A stretch of DNA of 8,204 bases. Origin: JBJXHC01 sp964538485 (GTDB taxonomy: Bacteria > Bacteroidota > Ignavibacteria > UBA10030 > UBA6906). A model generated the notes under the pieces. That model searched no databases and was not told the DNA's origin. It saw only the letters and a list, made by a program, of their open reading frames with translations. Made by a program: the position numbers and the translations under genes. Positions 1-6,616 of this stretch are shown here, piece by piece (within the stretch, counting starts at the first letter, position 1; each line of letters begins with the position of its first letter). Location of the stretch: contig CAZIHJ010000122.1 of assembly GCA_964538485.1 (NCBI GenBank), positions 1-8,204 on the forward strand, in the 5' to 3' direction.

Positions 1-1290
1 CTTGTCTCGCTCAGCGTCCTGCCGTTGTTGTTTTACGGGACATTTCTCTTCAGAAAGAAGGCACGCGAAGCGTATCGCGACGTCCGGCTCCAGATTGCAC
101 GCATCAATACATTCATGCAGGAACACATTACCGGTATGATGGTGGATCAGGTGTTCAATCGCGAAAAGAAGTCGTTTCAGAAGTTTGACAGTATCAATGC
201 ACTCCACCGCGACGCCAACATCAAGTCGATTTTCTATTACGCACTGTTCTATCCGGGCGTTGATCTCATTGGCGCGCTGGCCGTGGGACTGATCATCTGG
301 TACGCCGGAGTCGATGCACTCAGCGGCACACTCACCATCGGCACCGTGATTGCATTCCTGCAGTTCAATGAGATGTTCTGGCGACCAATCCGTGATCTGT
401 CGGAAAAGTACAACATCATGCAGACCGCCATGGCGTCATCAGAGCGGGTATTTAGTCTGCTGGATGATACGACGTTTATCCCAGACCCTGCTGATCCGGT
501 CGCGTTGCCGGAGGTGCATGGCGATATCGAATTCCGCAACGTCTGGTTTGCGTACGAACCCACGCCCGACGCCGATGGGAAGATCGAATGGATACTCAAA
601 GATGTTTCGTTCTCGATAAAAGCGGGGGAAACGGCGGCCTTTGTCGGACACACGGGAGCAGGCAAGACTACGATCATCAGCTTGCTGGCGAGGTTTTATG
701 ATATCCAGAAGGGCGAGATTCTCGTCGATGGAGTGAACATCCAGCATGTGCGTCAGGCCGACCTGCGGAAACACATTGCCGTAGTGTTGCAGGACGTTTT
801 CCTGTTTTCCGGTGACATCAATTCAAACATCAGTCTTGGAGAAGAGTCAATATCCGAGGACCGGATCAAAGCCGCTGCACGCGTCGTCGGGGCGAACAGG
901 TTCATTGAGCGGTTACCCGGACAATTTGCCGAGGAAGTCAAGGAGCGAGGCGCCACACTTTCTGTCGGACAGAAGCAGCTCATTTCCTTTGCACGTGCAA
1001 TCGCATTCCATCCGCGGATTCTCATCCTCGACGAAGCAACCTCCAGCGTTGACACCGAAACTGAGCTGTTGATCCAGAGTGCCATCAAAAAATTGCTGCA
1101 CGGGCGCACATCCATTGTCATTGCCCATCGTCTCTCCACAATCCAGAATGCCCACAGGATCATTGTTATGCACAAGGGTGAAGTGCGTGAAATGGGAACA
1201 CACCAGCAACTTCTCTCGCTCGGTGGCATCTACCACAAGCTGTACCAGTTACAGTACAAGGAGCAGGAAGCCACTCAACGCGCTTCTTAG
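1..1290 (+). CDS. ABC exporter half-transporter (membrane domain plus ATPase), 5' partial
   Basis: This is an inner-membrane ABC exporter subunit with fused transmembrane and nucleotide-binding domains, of the MsbA/MdlB class. The frame is open from base 1, so the gene starts outside the window and 429 residues are visible. A full-length member has roughly 580-600, so about 150 N-terminal residues are missing. The visible part begins at the end of a membrane helix, then a cytoplasmic loop, two more helices (around bases 220-315 and 325-390), and the ATPase. ATPase motifs are Walker A GHTGAGKTT (646-672), Q-loop glutamine (790-792), signature LSVGQ (958-972), Walker B ILILDE with its catalytic glutamate (1018-1035), D-loop SSVD, and H-loop histidine (1126-1128). 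The LSVGQ and SSVD variants resemble the MdlB-like partner of heterodimeric exporters, so a second subunit may lie just upstream; this is inference. The substrate cannot be told from sequence. No terminator is visible after the stop. Confidence 0.95.
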   Translation, partial: LVSLSVLPLLFYGTFLFRKKAREAYRDVRLQIARINTFMQEHITGMMVDQVFNREKKSFQKFDSINALHRDANIKSIFYYALFYPGVDLIGALAVGLIIWYAGVDALSGTLTIGTVIAFLQFNEMFWRPIRDLSEKYNIMQTAMASSERVFSLLDDTTFIPDPADPVALPEVHGDIEFRNVWFAYEPTPDADGKIEWILKDVSFSIKAGETAAFVGHTGAGKTTIISLLARFYDIQKGEILVDGVNIQHVRQADLRKHIAVVLQDVFLFSGDINSNISLGEESISEDRIKAAARVVGANRFIERLPGQFAEEVKERGATLSVGQKQLISFARAIAFHPRILILDEATSSVDTETELLIQSAIKKLLHGRTSIVIAHRLSTIQNAHRIIVMHKGEVREMGTHQQLLSLGGIYHKLYQLQYKEQEATQRAS

Positions 1291-1362
1291 AATCGATGAA
1301 AACGTGGCAATCCAATTTCTGTCGCGTTACGTATTATTTTCTGTAGCGAAGTTCCACCTAAT

Positions 1363-1382
1363 CCACCATCTCCCACCATCTA
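1363..1382 (+). repeat. Short tandem decamer in the haemoglobin leader
   Basis: Two copies of a decamer, CCACCATCTC and CCACCATCTA, lie back to back just before the ribosome binding site. A degenerate 9-base copy (CCACCTAAT, 1354-1362) precedes them. The stretch is pyrimidine-rich and unstructured, which may simply keep the leader open. No function is claimed. Confidence 0.4.
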
Positions 1383-1383
1383 C

Positions 1384-1388
1384 AGGAG
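1384..1388 (+). promoter_or_regulatory. Shine-Dalgarno site of the truncated haemoglobin
   Basis: AGGAG lies 7 bases before the ATG at 1396. It is the clearest ribosome binding site on the plus strand of this window and fixes the haemoglobin start, because the downstream genes mostly rely on overlaps and lack one. Confidence 0.75.
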
Positions 1389-1395
1389 TTCTCTC

Positions 1396-1836
1396 ATGAA
1401 GAACTTTCTTTTTGCACTCTTGCTGTTGCTTCCTTTCGTTTCCCACGAAGGAAATGCACAGGACAAAAAACTGTACCACCGACTCGGCGGCTACGATGCT
1501 ATCGCTGCTGTTGTGGATGATTTTGTCGGACGGCTGGCCGGTGACCCGTCTCTCGGCAGATTCTTCAAGGGTCACAGTACCGACTCAGTGAAGAAAATAC
1601 GCCAGCATGTGGTTGATCAAATCTGCGAAGCAAGCGGAGGACCATGCTACTATATCGGCCGGTCAATGAAGGCCTCGCATGCAGGAATGGGTATCAGTGA
1701 AGCAGACTGGGATGCATCCGTCAAGCACCTTGTTGCAACCCTTGACAAATTCAAGGTCCCGCAAGCAGAAAAGGATGAGCTTCTCAGCGTGGTGTCAAGC
1801 TTGAAAGGTGATATTGTAGAGATGGCAAAGAAGTAA
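1396..1836 (+). CDS. Exported truncated haemoglobin (group I, TrHbN-like)
   Basis: This is a small haem protein of 146 residues that probably binds O2 or NO in the periplasm. Residues 1-21 look like a Sec signal peptide: a lysine, a run of leucines, then a likely cleavage site after Ala21 (GNA-Q). The globin part begins at Leu26 with LYHRLGGYDAI, the usual group I opening, and carries FF at 56-57, GGP at 81-83, GRSMKASHAGMGI with the expected proximal haem histidine (F8) His95, and a VKHL stretch. Compared by eye with mycobacterial TrHbN, the usual distal tyrosine (B10) is Val44. The E7 and E11 positions appear to be Ile68 and Val73, while His71 falls at the E10 position used as a haem ligand in Synechocystis GlbN. 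Cys77 and Cys84 bracket the GG and could form a disulfide after export. The gene has its own AGGAG site and is followed by a terminator, so it is probably monocistronic or the last gene of a unit. The family call is firm; the ligand chemistry is inferred. Confidence 0.93.
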   Translation: MKNFLFALLLLLPFVSHEGNAQDKKLYHRLGGYDAIAAVVDDFVGRLAGDPSLGRFFKGHSTDSVKKIRQHVVDQICEASGGPCYYIGRSMKASHAGMGISEADWDASVKHLVATLDKFKVPQAEKDELLSVVSSLKGDIVEMAKK

Positions 1837-1841
1837 TCCCC

Positions 1842-1878
1842 AAGCGCCTCGATTTCATCGTCGGGGCGTTTCTGTTTT
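1842..1878 (+). terminator. Rho-independent terminator after the truncated haemoglobin
   Basis: An 11-base stem pairs AAGCGCCTCGA (1842-1852) with TCGGGGCGTTT (1861-1871), with two G-U pairs and an 8-base loop. A T-rich tail (TTTCTGTTTT, 1869-1878) follows. It begins 6 bases after the stop codon and separates the haemoglobin from the cupin-murB-priA run. Confidence 0.8.
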
Positions 1879-1910
1879 AGTCCTGCGTTTAACTACATTC
1901 AACCGTCTGC

Positions 1911-1939
1911 TTGATTTTCTATCACCTTCCCCCTATGTT
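1911..1939 (+). promoter_or_regulatory. Candidate promoter for the cupin-murB-HAD-priA run
   Basis: TTGATT (1911-1916) and TATGTT (1934-1939) are separated by 17 bases. Each matches 4 of 6 positions of the sigma-70 consensus. The site falls between the terminator at 1842-1878 and the first gene of the run, where a promoter is expected, and would give a leader of about 30 bases. Bacteroidota sigma factors often prefer a different -7 element, so this is only a candidate. Confidence 0.35.
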
Positions 1940-1977
1940 GTCAGCGATATCATTTCCCACTTTCGACAGATAACACA

Positions 1978-2343
1978 ATGCCAACGCTCATCAAATCATC
2001 AACACAAATCAAAGCGGCTGGGAATAAACCAAAAATCATCGACGAATTCATAGGCCGCGTAAACTCCAACACCCCGACAATCAGTATCGCAAGGATGCAG
2101 AGTCCGGCGGGATGGGTGGAACCAGGTCAAACGCCGGAGTTCGACGAGTACACGGTTGTGCTGCGAGGAATGCTGCGCGTGCAACACAAAGGAGGCACTC
2201 TTGATGTCCGAGCTGGGCAGGCCGTGATTGCGCAGGCTGGCGAGTGGGTACAGTATGGCTCTCCGGAAGCCGAAGGTGCTGAGTATGTCGCTGTGTGTTT
2301 GCCGGCTTTCTCAATGAGTACTGTGCATCGCGATGGAGAGTAA
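1978..2343 (+). CDS. Small cupin-fold protein lacking the usual metal-binding histidines
   Basis: A 121-residue single-domain protein with the layout of a cupin barrel. Motif 1 is recognisable at residues 49-64: PGQTPEFDEY followed by VVLRG. Motif 2 is at 79-94: AGQAVIAQAGEWVQYG. In canonical metal cupins motif 1 carries HxH and a glutamate, and motif 2 another histidine. Here those histidines are absent and acidic residues (Glu54, Asp56, Glu57, Glu89) fill the region. The protein may bind metal through carboxylates, bind a ligand without metal, or be a structural or sensory cupin. No signal peptide or membrane segment is seen, so it should be cytoplasmic. The ATG at 1978 has no obvious Shine-Dalgarno site but is the first in-frame start after the candidate promoter. 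The 3' end overlaps the proposed murB start by 11 bases, which suggests cotranscription. The fold call is fairly sure; the function is unknown. Confidence 0.85.
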   Translation: MPTLIKSSTQIKAAGNKPKIIDEFIGRVNSNTPTISIARMQSPAGWVEPGQTPEFDEYTVVLRGMLRVQHKGGTLDVRAGQAVIAQAGEWVQYGSPEAEGAEYVAVCLPAFSMSTVHRDGE

Positions 2344-3445
2344 CGCAGTGCCGACAAAGATCGACGGCATGGCCGCGATTCGGGAATCTGTTCCCCTCGC
2401 CCAATACACTACTCTTGGACTGGGCGGCAACGCTCGCTACTTTACCGAGTGTTCATCTGTTGAAGAGCTTCGCTCCACCCTCCTCTATGCAAAGTACGAG
2501 AAGCTCCGCGTTCTGGTCCTTGGCGGCGGCAGCAATATCATTTTTGCTGATGAAGGATATGATGGTCTCGTTGTGCGTCCTATGGTGCAGGGAATGGTTG
2601 TTCGGGAGGACGGAGATGACGTCCTGATCACAGTGGGCGCGGGAGAAGAATGGGATGCCTTCGTTCAGTACTGCGCCGAGAGAGGATTCGCTGGAGTGGA
2701 ATGTCTCTCCGGTATTCCCGGACTCGTCGGTGCAACGCCAATCCAGAACGTGGGGGCGTACGGACAAGAAGTGCAGGAAACCATCGTGTCACTCAAAGCA
2801 CTGGATCGGTTTTCTCTCGTGCATATGGAGCTTAGCGGAGAGGAGTGCAAGTTCGGGTATAGGCAGAGCCGTTTCAAGTCTGATGATCTCAATCGCTATA
2901 TCGTCACGCACGTAACGTTCAAGCTTCGGCGAAACGGTGAGCCCGCCATCAAATACCCGGAGCTTCGAAAGCATATTGAAAGCAGTGTGAGCATCGCAAC
3001 ACTTGAACGCGGCAGGCCTCAGCTTGAAGCCGTGCGTAACGCCGTCATCGTACTACGGAAAAAGAAGTCCATGGTGATTGATCGGGGCGATCCCAACTCC
3101 AGGTCGGTCGGTTCCTTCTTTATGAATCCCATTATCTCCACAGAACAATTCGAACAACTTCAGCGACAGTGGGCTACTGGCGGAAACACATCGCCAATTC
3201 CATCATTCCCGACTGATGAGAAGATAAAAATTCCTGCGGCGTGGCTTGTCGAGCAGGCAGGTTTTATGAAGGGTTATACAAGAGGCGGCGTTGGTATTTC
3301 TTCCAATCATGCTCTCGCTCTGATCAACTGCGGTGGTACGTCTGCGGAGTTGCTCGCCCTGGCAGCCGATATTCAAACAACTGTGTTGGAACGGTTCGGT
3401 GTCCGGCTTGAACGCGAACCCGTGGTGGTGACTGAGCCGTCATGA
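2333..3445 (+). CDS. murB: UDP-N-acetylenolpyruvoylglucosamine reductase (MurB, type I)
   Basis: MurB is the FAD- and NADPH-dependent cytoplasmic enzyme that reduces UDP-GlcNAc-enolpyruvate to UDP-MurNAc, the second committed step of peptidoglycan synthesis. The FAD-binding domain shows TTLGLGGNA (26-34) and GGGSN (64-68), followed by the segment with SGIPGLVGATPIQNVGAYG. YRQSRFK (176-182) supplies the expected catalytic-site Arg177. The GSFF motif gives the proton donor Ser261, and LEREP near the C-terminus gives Glu362. The YRxSxFK insertion marks the type I (E. coli-like) form. The length is 370 residues against 342 in E. coli, with part of the difference at the N-terminus. The start is uncertain: ATG 2333 overlaps the cupin and has no Shine-Dalgarno site, whereas GTG 2348 has GGAG (2336-2339) 8 bases upstream and would give 365 residues. 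The stop overlaps the next gene by 4 bases (ATGA). Confidence 0.97.
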   Translation: MESNAVPTKIDGMAAIRESVPLAQYTTLGLGGNARYFTECSSVEELRSTLLYAKYEKLRVLVLGGGSNIIFADEGYDGLVVRPMVQGMVVREDGDDVLITVGAGEEWDAFVQYCAERGFAGVECLSGIPGLVGATPIQNVGAYGQEVQETIVSLKALDRFSLVHMELSGEECKFGYRQSRFKSDDLNRYIVTHVTFKLRRNGEPAIKYPELRKHIESSVSIATLERGRPQLEAVRNAVIVLRKKKSMVIDRGDPNSRSVGSFFMNPIISTEQFEQLQRQWATGGNTSPIPSFPTDEKIKIPAAWLVEQAGFMKGYTRGGVGISSNHALALINCGGTSAELLALAADIQTTVLERFGVRLEREPVVVTEPS

Positions 3446-4059
3446 TCAAAGCCATCATCTTCGACTTCGGGAATGTCATCTGCGCGTTCGATCCACGCAT
3501 CTTCGTTCGGGATATTGCTCCCTATTCAACTCTGACAGTACCGGAGATCAGTGAACGGCTGAAGACCGGTTCCGATCTGTTCAGAGGATATGAAACCGGG
3601 GCTATGACCTCACAAGAGTTCTTTTCGGTGATGTGTTCCCGGCTTGCGCTATCAGTTCAGCAAGACGAGTTTATTCGAGTATTCAGTTCCATCTTTACAG
3701 CCATTCCCGCCACCTCCGGGTTGATCCGGCAACTAAAGAGACACTACAGGATCGGGTTGCTCTCGAATACAAGCGAGTGGCACTTTGAGCATACAATTGC
3801 GCTCCACGAGACATATCCGCTTTTCGACACTGTCACGCTCTCCTTCAGGGTCGGAGCAATGAAGCCTGACAGAGCAATTTATCATGACGCTCTGACGAAG
3901 CTAGACCTGCCGCCCGAATCGTGTGTATATATCGATGACATCAAAGAATACGCCGATATGGCAACACGGATCGGGATTCATGGCATTCATTACACCTCAC
4001 ATGAGGAGCTTGTTGGAAAACTTCAACTGCTCGGTGTCCCGGCATCAAAATCATCGTGA
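3442..4059 (+). CDS. HAD-superfamily hydrolase, YihX-like phosphatase
   Basis: A 205-residue soluble haloacid-dehalogenase-like hydrolase, probably a small-molecule phosphatase. Motif I is FDFGNV with nucleophile Asp8; the residue two places on is Gly10 instead of the common second Asp, as in the YihX (glucose-1-phosphate phosphatase) branch, whose motif reads FDLGNV. A helical cap lies between residues about 15 and 90. Motif II is LLSNTS (Ser108), motif III is the lysine in MKPD (Lys141), and motif IV is YIDD (Asp165, Asp166). The substrate cannot be read from sequence. The ATG overlaps the murB stop in ATGA, and the gene's own stop overlaps the priA start in GTGA, so all three genes are probably translated by coupling. 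There is no clear Shine-Dalgarno site. Its place between murB and priA may reflect an operon of convenience more than a shared pathway. Confidence 0.9.
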   Translation: MIKAIIFDFGNVICAFDPRIFVRDIAPYSTLTVPEISERLKTGSDLFRGYETGAMTSQEFFSVMCSRLALSVQQDEFIRVFSSIFTAIPATSGLIRQLKRHYRIGLLSNTSEWHFEHTIALHETYPLFDTVTLSFRVGAMKPDRAIYHDALTKLDLPPESCVYIDDIKEYADMATRIGIHGIHYTSHEELVGKLQLLGVPASKSS

Positions 4060-6566
4060 GTTTGTACGCAGATATTGCCCTTCCTCTTGCAGTCGACAGA
4101 ACATTCACGTACCAGATTCCGCCTGAGTTAAGTCACGTGGCGCGTGTGGGTGTTCGCGTGATCATTCCGTTTGGCCGCAAGTATGTCGTCGGGGTAATCG
4201 TCGCTCTTCCTGAGAGTACCTCGCTTTCATCGCTCAAGCCGATCCATGACGTGCTTGATTCGTCTCCCGTTCTCTCCCCGGAATTACTCCAACTTTGCCT
4301 GTGGATCGCGGAGTATTACCTCGCCCCGCTTGGTGAAGTCCTGAAAGCCGCAATACCGCACGGGTTTGCAAGGGGAAAGCGCTTCGTTCATCCGGCGCAA
4401 TCGACTCCCGGCATGAAACTCAGTCCACAGCGCGAACAAATACTCTCTTTGCTTCGGGAAAGTGGGTCGCTGCCGGCAGGCGACTTGCAAAAAAAGACCG
4501 GCATCAAGAGTATCAATGCCGTATTGAATGACCTCGAGCGCGAAGGGTTCGTGCGGACGGAGGAAATGCTTCCCCTCCCAAAATCAAAACCGAAAATCAT
4601 TCACGTTCTTCCGTTGACCGGAATACATGAAGATGTTTTGATACAAACACGTGCTTCACTCTCTCCACGGAAAAAGAAAGCCCTGGCGCTGCTTGATGCG
4701 ATACTCTGGCTCAAGCAACAACGGACGGAGGAGGTTCCGGTAACTGATCTGCTGAAGAAAGCAGGAGCAAGCACAGCAACGCTCAAGGAATTCGTGGCGG
4801 CTGGCGTGTTGTCGATTGTCGAACGGGAAGTCTCGCGCCAACAGGAATTTGGAACGGAGGAACAGACCCTCGGTATCCGTTTGAATGAGGTTCAGGAAAC
4901 TGTTCTCGGATCCATCTCGGCAGGTATCGGATCCGGGGGACACAAAACATTCCTTCTGCATGGCGTCACCGGAAGCGGGAAGACGCAGGTGTATATCGAA
5001 GCCATCCGGTTCTGTCTCCAACAGGATAAGTCGGCTATTGTCCTTGTCCCGGAGATTGCGCTTACTCCGCAGATTGTGCGAAGGTTCAAATCGCATTTTG
5101 GCGAACGGGTTGCGGTGGTTCACAGTCGCATGTCTCCAAGCGAGCGACATGATGTGTGGCGGCTCGCGTTGCGTGGCGATTACCGTGTCGTTATCGGGCC
5201 CCGGTCTGCCGTGTTTGCACCACTGCAACACCTCGGCCTTATCGTCGTTGACGAAGAACATGAAGCGTCGTACAAACAGTTCGACTCGACACCGCGGTAT
5301 AATGCACGGGACTGTGCCATCGTGCGGGGGTCGTTCTGCAACGCGGTCGTTGTACTCGGATCAGCAACGCCTTCAGCAGAATCCTACCACAATGCGACGA
5401 GCCACAAATTCCAATTGCTTGAAATGCCAGACCGCATCGACCACGTCCCCATGCCTCCCATTGTGATTGTGAATATGGCCGAGGAACGAAAACGTGAGTA
5501 CGGAGAGATAAAGGAATCGCTTCCATATGAAAAACGAAAAGCGCTGAAGGAATACCAGCAGTCATCAATCTCCACACTCCTCAAGGAGAAAATAGAAGAC
5601 CGGCTCGACAAGGGCGAGGGCATCATCTTGTTGCAGAACCGCCGTGGGTTCGCACCGTTTGTGGAATGTATGGATTGCGGCTTTTCCGAGTCATGCGAGA
5701 ATTGCAATGTCACCATGACGTATCATCTCGCAAAGAAACATCTCCGGTGTCATTATTGCGGATTGATACGACAGTCAAGAGCGGCATGTCCCCAGTGCGG
5801 CGGACCCAACTTGCAGTTGCGCGGCATCGGAACACAGAGAGTCGAACAAGAACTTACCTCCCGGTTTCCCCAGGCACGTATCCTGCGCATGGATCTCGAT
5901 ACCACTTCACGCAAGGGAGCACATGATCGGATCCTGAGAAAATTTGCGGAGGGTGAAGCCGACATTCTGCTCGGGACGCAAATGGTGGCAAAGGGCCTGG
6001 ACTTTGCGCGCGTAACGCTCGTGGGTGTCATCTCTGCTGACACGCAGATGCTATTGCCGGACTTCCGTTCATCCGAACGAACATTTCAGCTTCTTACACA
6101 GGTGGCGGGTCGTGCAGGCAGAAGCACGTTGCAGGGCGAGGTCATCATCCAGACGCATCAACCCGACCATTACAGTTTGAAGCACGTGGTGACACATGAT
6201 TTTCATTCGTTCTATGCGCAGGAACTGGAAGCACGGCGCGAGCTGGACTATCCGCCATTCTCAAGATTGGTGTTGGTGGAAACAAAAGGAGCAGTGGAAA
6301 GCAGTGTTCAGTCGGCGGCAGAGCGGTTTGCGGGATCTATAAGGAAAGCGACAGGATCATTCACAGTGCTGGGTCCGGCCCCTGCGGTCATATCGAAGAT
6401 AAAGAACCAGTTTCGCTGGCACATCATCATCAAAAATCCGAAAACCGGCGATCCGTCGGGTGCTGGGCTCCGGTCGGTTCTACGCAAGAGCTGGCAACTG
6501 TTTCATCAAAAGCCACAACAGAATATCAAGATCACCATCGATGTCGATCCAGTGGGGTTACTGTAA
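4056..6566 (+). CDS. priA: Primosomal protein N' (replication restart helicase PriA)
   Basis: PriA is the superfamily 2 3'-5' DNA helicase that recognises stalled forks and reloads the replicative helicase. At 836 residues it is about 100 longer than E. coli PriA. The order is: N-terminal 3'-end-binding domain (about 4-100, with FTYQIP and VIIPFGRK); a winged-helix region (about 123-167) and a second helical region (about 203-258); Walker A GVTGSGKT (303-310); DEEH box (399-402); GSATPSAES; the eight-cysteine zinc region (Cys538, 541, 547, 550, 565, 568, 578, 581); helicase motif V GTQMVAKGLDF (640-650); motif VI QVAGRAGR (682-689); and a C-terminal domain ending in IDVDPVGLL. All expected catalytic and zinc residues are present. 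A charged segment at about 476-505, before the second ATPase lobe, seems longer than in E. coli. The start is GTG, overlapping the HAD stop by 4 bases; an in-frame TTG at 4062 is an alternative. No ribosome binding site is evident, which fits translational coupling. Confidence 0.97.
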   Translation: MSLYADIALPLAVDRTFTYQIPPELSHVARVGVRVIIPFGRKYVVGVIVALPESTSLSSLKPIHDVLDSSPVLSPELLQLCLWIAEYYLAPLGEVLKAAIPHGFARGKRFVHPAQSTPGMKLSPQREQILSLLRESGSLPAGDLQKKTGIKSINAVLNDLEREGFVRTEEMLPLPKSKPKIIHVLPLTGIHEDVLIQTRASLSPRKKKALALLDAILWLKQQRTEEVPVTDLLKKAGASTATLKEFVAAGVLSIVEREVSRQQEFGTEEQTLGIRLNEVQETVLGSISAGIGSGGHKTFLLHGVTGSGKTQVYIEAIRFCLQQDKSAIVLVPEIALTPQIVRRFKSHFGERVAVVHSRMSPSERHDVWRLALRGDYRVVIGPRSAVFAPLQHLGLIVVDEEHEASYKQFDSTPRYNARDCAIVRGSFCNAVVVLGSATPSAESYHNATSHKFQLLEMPDRIDHVPMPPIVIVNMAEERKREYGEIKESLPYEKRKALKEYQQSSISTLLKEKIEDRLDKGEGIILLQNRRGFAPFVECMDCGFSESCENCNVTMTYHLAKKHLRCHYCGLIRQSRAACPQCGGPNLQLRGIGTQRVEQELTSRFPQARILRMDLDTTSRKGAHDRILRKFAEGEADILLGTQMVAKGLDFARVTLVGVISADTQMLLPDFRSSERTFQLLTQVAGRAGRSTLQGEVIIQTHQPDHYSLKHVVTHDFHSFYAQELEARRELDYPPFSRLVLVETKGAVESSVQSAAERFAGSIRKATGSFTVLGPAPAVISKIKNQFRWHIIIKNPKTGDPSGAGLRSVLRKSWQLFHQKPQQNIKITIDVDPVGLL

Positions 6567-6567
6567 G

Positions 6568-6616
6568 TCAATCAGCAATTAGCAATCAGCCCCCTTTTAC
6601 ATTTTTACTTTTGACT
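6568..6616. repeat. Degenerate heptamer array at the priA / response-regulator junction
   Basis: Seven consecutive 7-base units can be laid end to end here. Read on the minus strand from 6616 downward, the first three are A-rich (AGTCAAA, AGTAAAA, then a variant with ATG). A GC-rich unit follows (AGGGGGC, 6589-6595), then TGATTGC (6582-6588), TAATTGC (6575-6581) and a TGATTGA variant (6568-6574). An eighth, weaker unit (ATGAAAG, 6617-6623) may precede them. The array starts one base after the priA stop, fills the gap between the convergent genes, and forms the last 28 coding bases plus the stop codon of the response regulator. It resembles the short heptameric repeats scattered through some bacterial genomes, but whether it is a dispersed family here is unknown. 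Confidence 0.65.

Noticed and set aside
753..1229. 158-residue open frame antisense to the ABC ATPase domain
   Set aside because: It mirrors conserved Walker B and signature coding sequence on the other strand and has no recognisable domain or ribosome binding site.
1331..1340. Possible -10 element (TATTAT) upstream of the haemoglobin
   Set aside because: No acceptable -35 lies 16-18 bases upstream and the match to the Bacteroidota -7 element is partial, so it is too weak to list.
3442..3477. Gly10 in the HAD motif I as a sign of an inactive enzyme
   Set aside because: The YihX-like branch naturally has FDxGN at this position and includes active phosphatases, and the other three motifs are complete here.
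4656..5261. 201-residue open frame antisense to priA
   Set aside because: It lies wholly opposite well-supported PriA helicase coding sequence, has no recognisable motif, and is typical of shadow frames in this codon usage.
6568..6616. Heptamer array as a CRISPR array or an intrinsic terminator
   Set aside because: Units are 7 bases with no spacers, and the GC run and T-rich stretch are not preceded by a stable GC hairpin in either direction.
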